From the NCBI GenBank assembly GCA_043747595.1, contig JAYTOX010000082.1, positions 1-64,000 on the forward strand: a stretch of 64,000 nucleotides of DNA, read 5' to 3'. Positions within the stretch are counted from its first letter, which is position 1. The number at the start of each line of letters is the position of its first letter. Position numbers and translations under genes: made by a program. This document shows positions 34,624 to 43,236 of this stretch, one piece after another. Under the pieces are notes generated by a model. That model was not told the DNA's origin, did no database searches, and saw only the letters and a program-made list of their open reading frames with translations. The DNA comes from JADKIH01 sp043747595 (GTDB lineage Bacteria > Bacteroidota > Bacteroidia > AKYH767-A > 2013-40CM-41-45).

Positions 34624-36495
34624 TCACTCAATGATGAACTTCTTAACCGAACTGAAATTATTTGGACTTATAATACGAAGCAGATACATTCCGCTTGTTA
34701 AATTTTCTGTTGAAATAGTGTTTTCGCCTTCTATCTTTTTATCGATTAAAACTTTTCCGACAAGATCGAGAACTTGCATCTGAACAGTTTTTTGGAAAGG
34801 AAGACGAACGGTAAGATAATTTTTTGCCGGATTAGGGAACACTTCGAAATCGAAATTATTAGTTGTTAATTCATCAACACCAATTACCATAATTTTTTTA
34901 CCGAAAATTGGTCTCATCATCCACGAACCTTTAATAGAAGATTGTCTCCAATATCCATCCAGATGATAAAACATTTTACCTCTTGAATCGGTGTTTCTAT
35001 CCAATCCAACTCCATATTGAGTTGCCGGTTCGCTTTGATTAATACCAACGTAAATAGTTCCCGCATTTACAATTAGAAGTGTATCGAAAGTGTAGCTTTT
35101 AAACCCATTGATACTATCGTTTACACCCGGTTTTTGATCGATGCGAGAGTAGAGTTTCACTGCTGAATTTCCTGTAACATCGATGCTACTCCAAACAGTT
35201 AGTGAAAATAATTTATTCGTTACGTTCACGCCAACCGGATTAAAATAGATTTGCATGCCAACAAGAGTGTCGCGCATTTTAACATCAAATTTATATGCTA
35301 AAGCGAGATCGGTATTTCCTGTTAAGCCATAAGCAACTTCTGCTGTTCCGTCGTCGTAGGCATAGTAATTATGAAAATGCTGGGTGAAGTAACTCGTGTC
35401 ATTATCTCTGTTAGATGGCGCACCTGTATTAGTGAAATAAGATTTTACAAGGAAGTCGGCGCTATCTGTTGCTTGAACAGGAAAGGTAAAACCACCGAGA
35501 GGGATAGCATAAGGGATATAAGAATTTGAAGAAGCAGAACTGATCGTACCTGTATTTCCATTAAAGATAGATGCACCATTTTGCGAAATATCTATCTGTG
35601 GGGAGTAAGAAGTTCCGCCGTAGTTAATATCATGGATAGTATCGTTCAGACTCGTTTTTACAGCAGCAGGAATTTGTATGCCCAATGATTTATAGTGGGA
35701 ATAAGGCATGGCAGTAAATTCGGTGAGTAATGATGTTTGCGGATAGATAAGTGCATTGTCAAGAATAGAATCGTTAGGTGCAGCGAATCGTTTTAGGATA
35801 ACATAATCGATGTTCCAATGATCGCGGTTCCCATTTACCGTTGCGATATTGTAAAAGCGAAATTGAAATCCGCGAAAAAAATATTTCGCATCGAGGAGAT
35901 GAATGTTTGCTCTTTTGAAACTTGTATCAGGCTTACCTTGTAATGCCCATACGTTACTCCAAATTCCGGCAGTGTCTTTAAATTGCAGAACAAGAGAATC
36001 GGCAGTTTCAGGAACATCACCTAATCCTTGCGGCTGATAAAAGAAACTCATCCAAACAGAAGTGTCGCCTGTAACTGCTCCTAAGTCGATCGGCTTAGAA
36101 GTGAGAACATCAGCAACTGTATCGATTACATAAGTAGGAAAGTGCGGCGTTCCGTTTTGATTTAATCCGTCGAAAGTAGCAACACCAATCGTAACAGGAA
36201 GGTCTCCATAATTCGTGTTGATGAAAACATTTTTATCGAGCCATAAGTTTGAATCGGGATAGATACCGGGTTTAGAAAAGTCGTCGATAAAAGGGAGGAT
36301 AAGAGTGTCGTTCACAGCCGCAGTTCTAGCAATGGCCGGATTCAACCGTTCCATTTTAGCGGCGTTCATCAGAATCGGATTGACACCTAGCGGAATCATT
36401 GTTTCTTGAGCATAGCTATTTTGAAAAAGTAGCGTGATGATCAAAGATGTCAACCAATAATAATACGATTTTCCGGGTGTTTTCAATGAATTCAT
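34624..36495 (-). CDS. Secreted T9SS cargo protein of unknown function
   Basis: 623 residues. The signal peptide is about 1-29 (ending SYAQ). The middle is beta-rich (FIDDFSKPGIYPDSNLWLD, VTIGVATFDGLN, DSLVLQFKD, WNIDYVILKR), common among Bacteroidota secreted proteins that describe no known enzyme. Residues about 545-623 form a type A T9SS sorting domain (FEVFPNPAKNYLTVRL, LTSGMYLLRI ... KKFIIE). A TATTTTCG box lies about 40 nt upstream. It sits between the PASTA and rluD genes, where relatives usually have none, so it may be an insertion into the conserved set. Confidence 0.85.
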   Translation of the reverse strand: MNSLKTPGKSYYYWLTSLIITLLFQNSYAQETMIPLGVNPILMNAAKMERLNPAIARTAAVNDTLILPFIDDFSKPGIYPDSNLWLDKNVFINTNYGDLPVTIGVATFDGLNQNGTPHFPTYVIDTVADVLTSKPIDLGAVTGDTSVWMSFFYQPQGLGDVPETADSLVLQFKDTAGIWSNVWALQGKPDTSFKRANIHLLDAKYFFRGFQFRFYNIATVNGNRDHWNIDYVILKRFAAPNDSILDNALIYPQTSLLTEFTAMPYSHYKSLGIQIPAAVKTSLNDTIHDINYGGTSYSPQIDISQNGASIFNGNTGTISSASSNSYIPYAIPLGGFTFPVQATDSADFLVKSYFTNTGAPSNRDNDTSYFTQHFHNYYAYDDGTAEVAYGLTGNTDLALAYKFDVKMRDTLVGMQIYFNPVGVNVTNKLFSLTVWSSIDVTGNSAVKLYSRIDQKPGVNDSINGFKSYTFDTLLIVNAGTIYVGINQSEPATQYGVGLDRNTDSRGKMFYHLDGYWRQSSIKGSWMMRPIFGKKIMVIGVDELTTNNFDFEVFPNPAKNYLTVRLPFQKTVQMQVLDLVGKVLIDKKIEGENTISTENLTSGMYLLRIISPNNFSSVKKFIIE

Positions 36496-36534
36496 GAATT
36501 TGGAAGGAAATGGAGCTTACGCTCTTAATTTTTA

Positions 36535-36542
36535 CGAAAATA
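36535..36542 (-). promoter_or_regulatory. Candidate -7 box for the T9SS cargo gene
   Basis: On the minus strand TATTTTCG (one mismatch to TAnnTTTG), with a TTG 22 nt further upstream. It suggests that this gene may be transcribed separately from ddl-PASTA. Confidence 0.4.
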
Positions 36543-36563
36543 CGAATAAAGAACAGAACTTTT

Positions 36564-37325
36564 TCAATGAAGATAGATATCAATAGCTTCACCCTGATTA
36601 AGTGATGCATTCGGGCTTGCAGCTGGTTCCTGCTTGTAAACGACAGCTCGTAACGAATCTTTTACACCTTTATCAAAATACATAGTTCCAATGTTCAAAG
36701 AAGAGCCTTTAATAACGAATAACGCCTCATCCATTGTTGACCCAATCAAATCTGGTACGGGAACATCTACGCTGCCAAGGCCATCACCTAAAACCAAATC
36801 GATCTTAGAACCTTTAGGAAGAGTTGTTCCCGGTTTTATTCCACTGCCTTTAAATCGTTGTTCTAGCACGGCATTCTTTGCCAGATCAGGATGATAGATA
36901 AGTTGACCTACCAACAAACCGAACGATTGCAAAATAGCTTCAGCTTGGCGATAAGAAACATCGATGAGATTTGGCATTTTTACATTCGGAGGATGGAGGG
37001 AGTTTACTGTTAAATAGATGGTGCGATTTTCTTTTACTTTACTGTTAGGAGCAGGGTCTTGTTCTAAAATAGTCCCCGGACTTTTTGTGAGATCAAAGAG
37101 TGAATCGATAATTTTATATTGAAGATGTTTGTCGGCTAGAAAAGTTTCCATCTTGTTTATCTTCTGTCCACGCAAATCAGGAACAGAAATACTTTCTCCA
37201 TGATGAGTAAAATTAGCGAGCCACGAAGAGAGACCAATAGAAATGAAAATCACGATCGAGACGAAGATGATTAGGTTCATAAAAAATGCTTTGCTTTTAA
37301 AAAAGCTGATAAGTTTATTCGTCAT
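36564..37325 (-). CDS. PASTA-domain membrane protein
   Basis: 253 residues. One membrane helix (about 13-36) is followed by three PASTA domains: SISVPDLRGQKINKMETFL near 42, VKMPNLIDVSYRQAEAIL near 115 and VPVPDLIGSTMDEALFVI near 188. PASTA domains bind muropeptides or peptidoglycan in other bacteria. There is no kinase or penicillin-binding domain attached. It starts 5 nt after ddl, consistent with a cell-wall role and cotranscription. Confidence 0.92.
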   Translation of the reverse strand: MTNKLISFFKSKAFFMNLIIFVSIVIFISIGLSSWLANFTHHGESISVPDLRGQKINKMETFLADKHLQYKIIDSLFDLTKSPGTILEQDPAPNSKVKENRTIYLTVNSLHPPNVKMPNLIDVSYRQAEAILQSFGLLVGQLIYHPDLAKNAVLEQRFKGSGIKPGTTLPKGSKIDLVLGDGLGSVDVPVPDLIGSTMDEALFVIKGSSLNIGTMYFDKGVKDSLRAVVYKQEPAASPNASLNQGEAIDIYLH

Positions 37326-37330
37326 AATAA

Positions 37331-40036
37331 TTAATGGATAACGATCGTTCGTTTCTTTTTTTCTCTTCCGTATTCAAGAATTTTATCGATAAATTCATAC
37401 GGTTTGTAACCGGCAATGGCAGACTGATGAAAGATACAAGTTGCAGGAGTCATTCCCGGCAATGAATTTACTTCGATGAATATGACTTCCACTTTTCCAT
37501 CTTTATAAATTCGTACGAAAGCATCTATACGTGCGTAGCCTTCGATGCGAAGAACTTCAGCAGCTTTTTTTAATTCGATTTTTACGATGTTCGAAATGCG
37601 TTGTCGTTCTTTTGGATCTTTTGCATAGCGAGCCGGAGTAATATTCTGTCCTTGACCGGCAAGAAATTTCTCTTCCAAAGAAAGCACATCACCTTCTGAG
37701 AGTGCTTCTGAAGCTTCAAAGACTTCAAGAATACAATCGCCGGCTTCATTCAATTTCATTAGCATGCCTCCGGTGATTTCCAGAAAATGTACGGCATCTT
37801 TTTTCTCAATCAATTCCTCGAGTAAAAACTGTTCTTTACGAGGGAACTCTTCTTTTAATTTTAAGTTGAGCACCGAAGCTGCTTCTGCCATCAATTCTTC
37901 GTGTTGACGAAAGATTAATGCAGCAAAGGCTCTTAGTTCCGATTCATTTTTTATTTTCTTTACCGCGCTTGAGCAACCGTCATCAACCGGTTTTGCTATG
38001 AATGGGAAATGATAGTTGCTAAGTATATTTGCAATGAATTTATTTTGGTCATTGGAATAATCGGAAATTTTTACAAGCGAATGTTTAGCAACATGAAAAC
38101 CATTCTTCAAAAGGATTTCATTTGTTTGGAATTTGTTGATAGTCGTTTTTGAAGATTCAATACCCGAGCCATTGTATGGAAGTCCAACGATCTCTAATTG
38201 TTTTTGAATTTCTCCATCTTCGCCCGGGCGACCATGCAAAGCAATAAACACTTCATCGGCAATTTCAGCGAGTTGGTGATATGAAATATTTTTGGGAGAT
38301 AAAACACTTTGCTCGTCGGTAAATTTTGATGTAATCTTAGAACATTTTTCCATAATCTCTGTAATGATTCTATGGACACTAAAGTGTTCTGCTTTTTCTT
38401 TAATATCGTCGGCATTGTCTTTCAACATTAAATTGATTGGTATTTGATATAATTGATGATTGTCATTTCCGCCGGTTAGAAAAACAGGGAAGGGCGAATA
38501 TTTCGGTGACGATGAAAGTTTTTCATAGATATTTCTTCCACTTTCAATAGAGATATGACGTTCGGAAGAATAGCCGCCCATAATTACAGCAGCGCGAATT
38601 TTAGTTGATGATTCAGCTTTTAGTTCGGCGATAGAACGATCAAGATCTTTTAACATCGACTTTAGTTTTGATCGAGAACTCATGTCAATTGTTCGCTCCA
38701 AAAGAGAAGTACGAATAATATACGATAAGAATTGAGAAGGATTTAATCCAATTTCAGCAGCTTGATGAAAGAAGAACGACGACGGCATCATTCCGGAGGT
38801 GGTGTTCGGATCGTTTAGAAATACGTTCCCTTCAGCAGTAATAAAGCCATCAATTCGTGCATAGACATTAAAGTGCAAAGCAGAAAATAATCGTTCGCAC
38901 TCCGATCTTATTTTTTGGATGTCATCATACGGCAAATCAATTGGTGTAATTTTTCGTGATAAGCCCGGAAGGTATTTACTTCTATAATCGAATAATTCTT
39001 TTCCTTTTTTAATTTCAGTAGGAGGTAAGGCTACAGGAGAGAAATCGTCGTTACGAATTACGATACATGAAAATTCTTTTCCTTGAATAAAACCTTCAAT
39101 CAATACTTCACTTTCAGAATCTAGACTTTCTAAATAAAGGTCATCGAAGCCAACTTTAAAAGCGTAATCTATTTTAGCAAGCAACACTTCCGGATGATGA
39201 ACAGTCTCCGTTTTATTGTTTACTGTAAGATTTAAAGGAATGCCAATTCCATCGCGAATGTCAGTGAGATTACGTATGAATTCTATTTTTTGTTTTTCAT
39301 TGAGCGATTTCCAGTTTTCATTTTTCAACGTACGAACGAAGAATGCACTTTGAAGAGCTCGGGCAAAAAGAGATTCATCATCGTTGTTTAATATTGTAAT
39401 ACCGATAGATGATCCTTGATTTGCAGGTTTAATTACACAAGGGAAACCAACAATTGCTTTCGTTTGTTGATAGAATGATTTTATTTTTTCATTCGAAAAA
39501 TCGTTCTTTAAAATGGAAAAGAATTTTGGTCCATCGAAACCTGCAGCTTTCATTAATTGCTTTTGAACAGCTTTATTGATTCCGATAGCAGAAGAAAGTA
39601 CACCGGAGCCGGAATAAGGAATACCCAAATATTCAAACATTCCTTGAACTCGTCCATCTTCGCCAAAAGGACCATGAAGGCATAAAAAAGCAAAATCGAT
39701 TACGTTGGATAAATCTTCCAGTTTAACTTTTTTACCGATGGAATTAATTATATTTTCTTCTTGAGCAGAAGAAAGATCGCCTAGACTTTCGGCATAAATT
39801 TGAAATTCATCGGCAGAGCTAGGAATAAAATCGACAGGAGGATAGAAATCGCGAATGCTGCCTTTGTAAATAAATTCCCATTTGAGCAGGATAAAATTGC
39901 CGAAGCTGTCAACGAAGAGCGGAATCGGTTCGAATATCGATTTGTTTAAATTATCGTAAACTGTTCTGCCGCCGGCAAATGAAATTTCTCTTTCTCTCGA
40001 AAATCCACCGAAAACAATTCCCACCTTTAATTTCAT
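37331..40036 (-). CDS. ddl: Tandem (double) D-alanine-D-alanine ligase
   Basis: 901 residues from MKLKVGIVFGG at 40036; a frame opens 13 codons earlier but crosses the -7 box. Two complete ATP-grasp Ddl modules are fused. Half 1 (about 1-460) has GGFSREREIS, CLHGPFGEDG, IKPANQGSSIG and ARIDGF, but NDPNTTSGM where the canonical metal motif is ExNTxPGM. Half 2 (about 490-901) has GGYSSERHIS, ALHGRPGEDG, ARIDAF and canonical EVNSLPGM, but KPVDDGCSS where the serine loop is GSSxG. Ordinary Ddl is about 300-370 residues. Ddl makes the D-Ala-D-Ala end of the peptidoglycan peptide. It is not known whether both halves work. Confidence 0.9.
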   Translation of the reverse strand: MKLKVGIVFGGFSREREISFAGGRTVYDNLNKSIFEPIPLFVDSFGNFILLKWEFIYKGSIRDFYPPVDFIPSSADEFQIYAESLGDLSSAQEENIINSIGKKVKLEDLSNVIDFAFLCLHGPFGEDGRVQGMFEYLGIPYSGSGVLSSAIGINKAVQKQLMKAAGFDGPKFFSILKNDFSNEKIKSFYQQTKAIVGFPCVIKPANQGSSIGITILNNDDESLFARALQSAFFVRTLKNENWKSLNEKQKIEFIRNLTDIRDGIGIPLNLTVNNKTETVHHPEVLLAKIDYAFKVGFDDLYLESLDSESEVLIEGFIQGKEFSCIVIRNDDFSPVALPPTEIKKGKELFDYRSKYLPGLSRKITPIDLPYDDIQKIRSECERLFSALHFNVYARIDGFITAEGNVFLNDPNTTSGMMPSSFFFHQAAEIGLNPSQFLSYIIRTSLLERTIDMSSRSKLKSMLKDLDRSIAELKAESSTKIRAAVIMGGYSSERHISIESGRNIYEKLSSSPKYSPFPVFLTGGNDNHQLYQIPINLMLKDNADDIKEKAEHFSVHRIITEIMEKCSKITSKFTDEQSVLSPKNISYHQLAEIADEVFIALHGRPGEDGEIQKQLEIVGLPYNGSGIESSKTTINKFQTNEILLKNGFHVAKHSLVKISDYSNDQNKFIANILSNYHFPFIAKPVDDGCSSAVKKIKNESELRAFAALIFRQHEELMAEAASVLNLKLKEEFPRKEQFLLEELIEKKDAVHFLEITGGMLMKLNEAGDCILEVFEASEALSEGDVLSLEEKFLAGQGQNITPARYAKDPKERQRISNIVKIELKKAAEVLRIEGYARIDAFVRIYKDGKVEVIFIEVNSLPGMTPATCIFHQSAIAGYKPYEFIDKILEYGREKKKRTIVIH

Positions 40037-40053
40037 ACGAAGATCTCTTTTCA

Positions 40054-40061
40054 CAAAAATA
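40054..40061 (-). promoter_or_regulatory. -7 promoter box for ddl
   Basis: On the minus strand TATTTTTG, an exact TAnnTTTG match, 17 nt before the ATG at 40036. It lies inside the longer frame and supports the downstream start. Confidence 0.5.
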
Positions 40062-40126
40062 GCGATTTCCTCCAAGCTAAAAGGCCTGAGGAAATCGACT
40101 TTTCAAAGATTGTTGTTCACAAGTGA

Positions 40127-42247
40127 TTATTTCACATTCATGCCTAAATTGTAGAGCAGGAACGAGTAAATATCCGTTTGCTCCTCAATTTGTTTTGCTA
40201 CAGGTTTGCTCGATCCCAACACAGTAGTTGATGCGTGACCAGAATTAACATCAACACGTATCATAACAGGGTTTGGGCCTTTATATTTTTCCTGAAGCGT
40301 GGAGATAAATTTGAACGAATGTGCAGGAACAACACGATCGTCATGATCGCCTGTAATGACCAATGTAGCAGGGTAATTAATGTTTTCTTTGATGTTATGC
40401 AAGGGACTATACGAAAGCAAATTTCTAAAATTTGGTTCGTCTTCACTCGATCCATAATCGCCTTTCCATGCCCAGCCAATTGTGAACTTATGGTACCGTA
40501 GCATATCAAGTACTCCAACCATGGGTAGCGCTACTTTAAAAAGATCGGGGCGCTGAGTCATTACAGCACCAACAAGTAGTCCGCCGTTTGAGCGACCGCT
40601 TAAAGCTAGTTTGGACGGGTTAGTGTATTTTTCTTTGATTAAGTATTCAGCAGCAGCAATGCAATCACTGAAAACATTTTGCTTTTGCAAAAGTGTTCCC
40701 GCATGATGCCACTCTTCGCCAAATTCACCGCCGCCTCTTAAATTTGGTTCGGCAAAAACACCGCCATTCTCAAGAAAGAGCATTCGTTCAATTTTAAATT
40801 GCGGATTCATTGAGATATTAAATCCACCATAGCCAAAGATCAATGTTGGATTATTTCCATCTAATACTAATCCTTTTTTATGAACGATAAACATCGGAAC
40901 TTTTGTACTGTCTTTACTGGTAAAGAAAACTTGCTTGGTTTCATAGTCACTCGAATTAAAATCGATAGTGGGTTTAAAGAAAATACTCTGTTGTTTTGTA
41001 GTTAAATTAAATTGAAAAATAGTTGAAGGTGCTGTAAAAGTATTGAGTGAATAGAAAATGTTTTCATCTTTTGTGCTTGCCGATAACTGATCTACAGTTC
41101 CCAAAGTTGCCAGTGGAATATCGTAAAGAAAAGTTCCTGCTTTTGAATATATTTTCAAAATGTTTGTAGCATTGTGCATGTATTTAGCAATGATAAATGT
41201 TTTGCCAATAGTAACTTCTTGAAGAACATCAGAAGTCTGAGGAAGGATGTCTTTGAAAGCTTGTGATGGATTTTCGGTGTCAATTTGTACCAGTCGGTAT
41301 CGTGGAGCATTGTCGTTCGTTAATACTAAAAATTTATTGCCATCATTATCGATTACGTTGAAGTCTTTATCGAAAGTAGAGACCAAAGTAACGAAAGAGG
41401 AAGTTGGCTGATTCAGATTTTTCACGATCAGATTATTGCCACTCGTACCTTCAGATCCTGAAATGATCAGCCTTTTTCCATCGTCGGTAGTACCGGCAGA
41501 AAAATTTCTTTGAGGATGTTCTTTGTCTTCAAAAACTAAAACGTCGGAGTTTTGTGGAGTTCCGGCAAGGTGATAATAGATTTTCTGATATTCATTTTGA
41601 CCTTTCAGTAAATTCTTTTCATCGGGAGCGTCATATCTGGAATAATAAAATCCTCCATCTTTCCAGGCAATGCCGGAAAATTTTACCCATTCAATTTTAT
41701 CTTTTAGTAGACCACCATCAATTGTATTTTTGATATTAATTTCTTCCCAATCGCTTCCGGCTTTCGAAAAAGCATAGGCTAAATATTTGCCATCATGAGA
41801 AACAGAAATTTCACCGACATTAATAGTTCCATCGCTCGACATTTGGTTCGGGTCCAGAAATACTTCTTGAGTAGAACTTACACTATTACGCATAATGTTC
41901 AAGACAAACTGATTTTGCAGGCCATTATTAGTGTGTACGAAATAATTTTTTCCGGCTTTAAAAGGGGTGGAGGACTTAGAGAAATTCCAAAGCTCGGTAA
42001 GTCTTTTCTTCAACGCAGGTCTGAAAGGAATGGATGACAAATAATTTTCAGTCACTTTATTTTCCTCTTGAACCCAAGCCGCCGTTTCAGAACTACGGTC
42101 ATCTTCGAGCCAGCGATAAGGGTCTTTAATTTCAGTGCCGAAGTAATTATCCGTTTGGTCTACTTTTTTAATCGAAGGGTAAATAAACTGTGCAGAAGAA
42201 ATTAGCGAAATGCAGAAGAGTACAATTAGGAGGCTTGTTTGTTTCAT
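40127..42247 (-). CDS. Prolyl oligopeptidase family (S9A) peptidase
   Basis: 706 residues with a signal peptide (1-19), so it is probably periplasmic or exported. The N-terminal seven-blade propeller (about 75-430) opens with DPYRWLEDDRSSETAAWVQ. The alpha/beta-hydrolase domain has IFGYGGFNIS and EPNLRGGGEFGEEWH. The triad is complete: Ser in SGRSNGGLLV, Asp in GDHDDRVVP and His in NSGHAST. It cleaves short peptides after proline. No T9SS tail is present. It ends 91 nt before the ddl start. Confidence 0.95.
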   Translation of the reverse strand: MKQTSLLIVLFCISLISSAQFIYPSIKKVDQTDNYFGTEIKDPYRWLEDDRSSETAAWVQEENKVTENYLSSIPFRPALKKRLTELWNFSKSSTPFKAGKNYFVHTNNGLQNQFVLNIMRNSVSSTQEVFLDPNQMSSDGTINVGEISVSHDGKYLAYAFSKAGSDWEEINIKNTIDGGLLKDKIEWVKFSGIAWKDGGFYYSRYDAPDEKNLLKGQNEYQKIYYHLAGTPQNSDVLVFEDKEHPQRNFSAGTTDDGKRLIISGSEGTSGNNLIVKNLNQPTSSFVTLVSTFDKDFNVIDNDGNKFLVLTNDNAPRYRLVQIDTENPSQAFKDILPQTSDVLQEVTIGKTFIIAKYMHNATNILKIYSKAGTFLYDIPLATLGTVDQLSASTKDENIFYSLNTFTAPSTIFQFNLTTKQQSIFFKPTIDFNSSDYETKQVFFTSKDSTKVPMFIVHKKGLVLDGNNPTLIFGYGGFNISMNPQFKIERMLFLENGGVFAEPNLRGGGEFGEEWHHAGTLLQKQNVFSDCIAAAEYLIKEKYTNPSKLALSGRSNGGLLVGAVMTQRPDLFKVALPMVGVLDMLRYHKFTIGWAWKGDYGSSEDEPNFRNLLSYSPLHNIKENINYPATLVITGDHDDRVVPAHSFKFISTLQEKYKGPNPVMIRVDVNSGHASTTVLGSSKPVAKQIEEQTDIYSFLLYNLGMNVK

Positions 42248-42687
42248 AGTTGGTTTTGAAATGGAGAGCGAATCTAAAGTTTATCTGCTAGATTAAAAAT
42301 TACAAGCAACTAGTTAAGTAGTTGATTGTCAATTATGCAACAGAATTTAACGATTCGATAGTTTAGATTGATGTTTAATTTAACCTAAGGATTGAAGCTA
42401 TTGGCAATCGGAAAACAGTCATTCGCATAAATCCGTTTAATCAGTGAAGAAATGAAAATAACTTAGCGCGCTCAAATCGTTCTTTACTAAAAAGTATTTC
42501 AAAAATATATTCTTTATAGGATAATTGCAGGATTCATATCGGTATCCCCTCAAAAATTACCGATGAATGAAATTCGAGTAGCGGTCGAGATTAGACAATT
42601 CGTGTTAGTCTGATTTTTTATAAACGACCGTTACTAAATCCCTGCCATTAGACGAATAAAATTTTGTTTAGGTGAATAGTCAATACG
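42248..42687. other. Long intergenic region, no gene recognised
   Basis: About 440 nt, AT-rich, with no plausible reading frame on either strand. It leads into an orphan plus-strand terminator at 42688, so part of it may be transcribed as a small RNA, but I find no good TAnnTTTG promoter on the plus strand here. Confidence 0.4.
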
Positions 42688-42718
42688 ACGCTACAGTTTC
42701 CCGCTGTAGCGTTTTTTT
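42688..42718 (+). terminator. Orphan intrinsic terminator
   Basis: ACGCTACAG (42688-42696) pairs with CTGTAGCGT (42704-42712) around a TTTCCCG loop, followed by a run of T to 42718. The form is textbook for the plus strand, yet no plus-strand gene precedes it in the last several kb. Confidence 0.8.
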
Positions 42719-42915
42719 ATGCATATCAATTAGATACGATTTTGATTTTTTGCAAACCAAACGTATCGTTCGATCGTATATAAGTTCAAAATATGGAATT
42801 TGATTTCTCACGAGAAGAGGATTAATAAGAAAAATAGTTAGTTGAAAAGCCTTACTGCACTTGCTTTTTGACGCGCTACATTCACCCATCAAAGCAATCG
42901 AATGACCAATAAATA

Positions 42916-42946
42916 TTGAGATACGATGAGTACGAACGTATCTTTG
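42916..42946 (+). promoter_or_regulatory. Promoter of the 62-residue small gene
   Basis: TTG at 42916-42918, a 20-nt spacer, TATCTTTG at 42939-42946. Both boxes and the spacing fit the consensus. Initiation would be near 42953, leaving a 13-nt leader before the ATG at 42966. Confidence 0.65.
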
Positions 42947-42965
42947 ATTCATCAATAATTCAATT

Positions 42966-43154
42966 ATGCAAAACAAGAAATATTACAGTTACGGTTTTCA
43001 ACCCAAAGACGAAAAACAGTTGAGTATCTTTGAAGACTTTAAAAAATTAAGAGCGGTTTTCGGAACACCACATCGTTTCGCTTATTTACGATCGCTCGTT
43101 AGAACGCGACCACATGTACGATCGGTATATCCTCCGGGATGGAAATTTAACTGA
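42966..43154 (+). CDS. Small basic hypothetical protein
   Basis: 62 residues; no family recognised. The N-terminal half is polar (KYYSYGFQPKDEKQLSIF). The C-terminal half is strongly basic and aromatic (RFAYLRSLVRTRPHVRSVY, PPGWKFN end). No signal peptide or membrane helix is seen, so it is probably cytoplasmic, possibly nucleic-acid binding. Support for it being real is the well-formed promoter just upstream and the absence of any better frame. It lies alone, between the S9 peptidase and the giant PKD gene. It could still be a chance ORF. Confidence 0.5.
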   Translation: MQNKKYYSYGFQPKDEKQLSIFEDFKKLRAVFGTPHRFAYLRSLVRTRPHVRSVYPPGWKFN

Positions 43155-43164
43155 GCACGACGGG

Positions 43165-43201
43165 TGGAAAAGAAGAACTCCCGGACGCACTCCGGGAGTT
43201 C
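43165..43201 (-). terminator. Terminator of the giant PKD-repeat gene
   Basis: On the minus strand GAACTCCCGGA and TCCGGGAGTTC form a perfect 11-bp stem with a 5-nt loop (43201-43175), followed by TTCTTTTCC. It lies 36 nt after the stop at 43237. Confidence 0.75.
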
Positions 43202-43236
43202 AGAAACACACCATGAAAAAACCAAACACACTATTT

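Noticed and set aside
37331..40036. Double Ddl as two genes joined by a sequencing error
   Set aside because: The frame is continuous through a natural linker with no stop or repeat at the junction, and both halves have diverged strongly from each other.
42248..42965. tRNA or rRNA genes in the long intergenic regions
   Set aside because: No cloverleaf with an acceptor stem and TTCRANY-type arm was found here or in the other gaps.
42680..42976. 98-codon minus-strand ORF
   Set aside because: It is antisense to a terminator and a promoter of the plus strand, shows no family resemblance and has no promoter of its own.
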